DNA of 6,042 bases. Origin: an uncultured Peptostreptococcaceae bacterium. Its GTDB lineage: Bacteria; Bacillota; Clostridia; Peptostreptococcales; Anaerovoracaceae. The position numbers and the translations under genes were made by a program. The notes beneath the pieces were generated by a model, which ran no database searches, was not told the origin of the DNA, and saw nothing but the letters and a program-made list of their open reading frames with translations. The stretch spans positions 1-6,042 of the forward strand of contig CAJOQI010000078.1 of NCBI GenBank assembly GCA_905236895.1. The letters run 5' to 3'. Positions 5,871 through 6,042 of the stretch are shown here, in pieces (the first letter of the stretch is position 1; every line of letters starts with the position of its first letter).

Positions 5871-6042
5871 ATGAAAAGCAAACTTAACCTGGATCCCAAG
5901 GTAGTTGAAAGCGCTCGCAATCATGCCAGAAATATTGCCCATGACATGCAGGAGTTTATCGACAGACATACCACGGTGAGTACGGAGAGAACCATCTTGA
6001 GGCTTCTGGGAGTGGACGGAGTGGATGATGTGGAAACACCCC
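5871..6042 (+). CDS. kamD: Beta-lysine 5,6-aminomutase alpha subunit, N-terminal part (3' end outside window)
   Basis: The open reading frame starts with ATG at 5871 and runs off the window after 57 complete codons, so only the N-terminus is seen. The translation begins MKSKLNLDPKVVESA and contains MQEFIDRHTTVSTERTILRL and LGVDGVDD, closely matching the start of the large PLP-binding alpha subunit of clostridial lysine 5,6-aminomutase as I recall it (about 515 residues). With the cobalamin-binding beta subunit KamE, expected next, it moves the terminal amino group of L-beta-lysine to carbon 5, giving L-erythro-3,5-diaminohexanoate. This is the substrate of Kdd at the head of the operon. No catalytic residues lie in the visible part. 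The ornithine 4,5-aminomutase OraE is less likely given the start sequence and neighbours. Confidence 0.9.
   Translation, partial: MKSKLNLDPKVVESARNHARNIAHDMQEFIDRHTTVSTERTILRLLGVDGVDDVETP

Noticed and set aside
1..6042. Mobile element, CRISPR array, tRNA, rRNA or phage features.
   Set aside because: No transposase, integrase, direct repeat array or cloverleaf was seen; the window is a compact metabolic operon with one regulatory gap of 175 nt.

Overview
The window is a stretch of an anaerobic lysine fermentation (3-aminobutyryl-CoA pathway) locus. It most likely comes from an amino-acid-fermenting member of the Clostridia (Bacillota). The signs are the kam gene set, KamA's very close match to what I recall of the Clostridium subterminale enzyme, purine-rich AGGAGG-type ribosome binding sites, frequent AGA arginine codons and moderate GC. 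Fusobacteria and a few other phyla carry the same pathway, so the exact lineage cannot be fixed from the sequence.

Layout, all on the + strand: (1) 1-640, the 3' part of a sigma-54-dependent activator, entering at its Walker B segment and ending in a TyrR/Fis-type helix-turn-helix. (2) 641-815, a regulatory gap holding a strong intrinsic terminator (667-705), a -24/-12 (sigma-54) promoter candidate (723-738), a small inverted repeat in the presumed leader (755-775) and a good ribosome binding site. (3) 816-6042, a tightly packed operon of kdd, kamA, kamB, kamC and the first 57 codons of kamD, with gaps of only 14 to 27 nt and no internal terminator seen.

How the genes work together: KamA converts L-lysine to L-beta-lysine. 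KamD, with KamE presumably just beyond the window, moves the terminal amino group to give L-erythro-3,5-diaminohexanoate, using adenosylcobalamin and PLP. Kdd oxidises that product to 5-amino-3-oxohexanoate, which later enzymes (Kce, Kal, not in this window) turn into acetoacetate and crotonyl-CoA. KamB and KamC are ATPase-like proteins without a direct catalytic step. Their place beside the B12 mutase fits a role in maintaining or reactivating it, and KamC is notably built on a MutS-type ATPase core. The adjacent activator and the sigma-54 promoter form a plausible substrate-responsive switch for the operon.

The points most worth a second look are the reused MutS/P-loop pair, the altered residues in the activator's ATPase core, a terminator palindrome with TyrR-box geometry just upstream of the promoter, a long perfect inverted repeat inside kamB, and the absence of a Shine-Dalgarno sequence before kamB.
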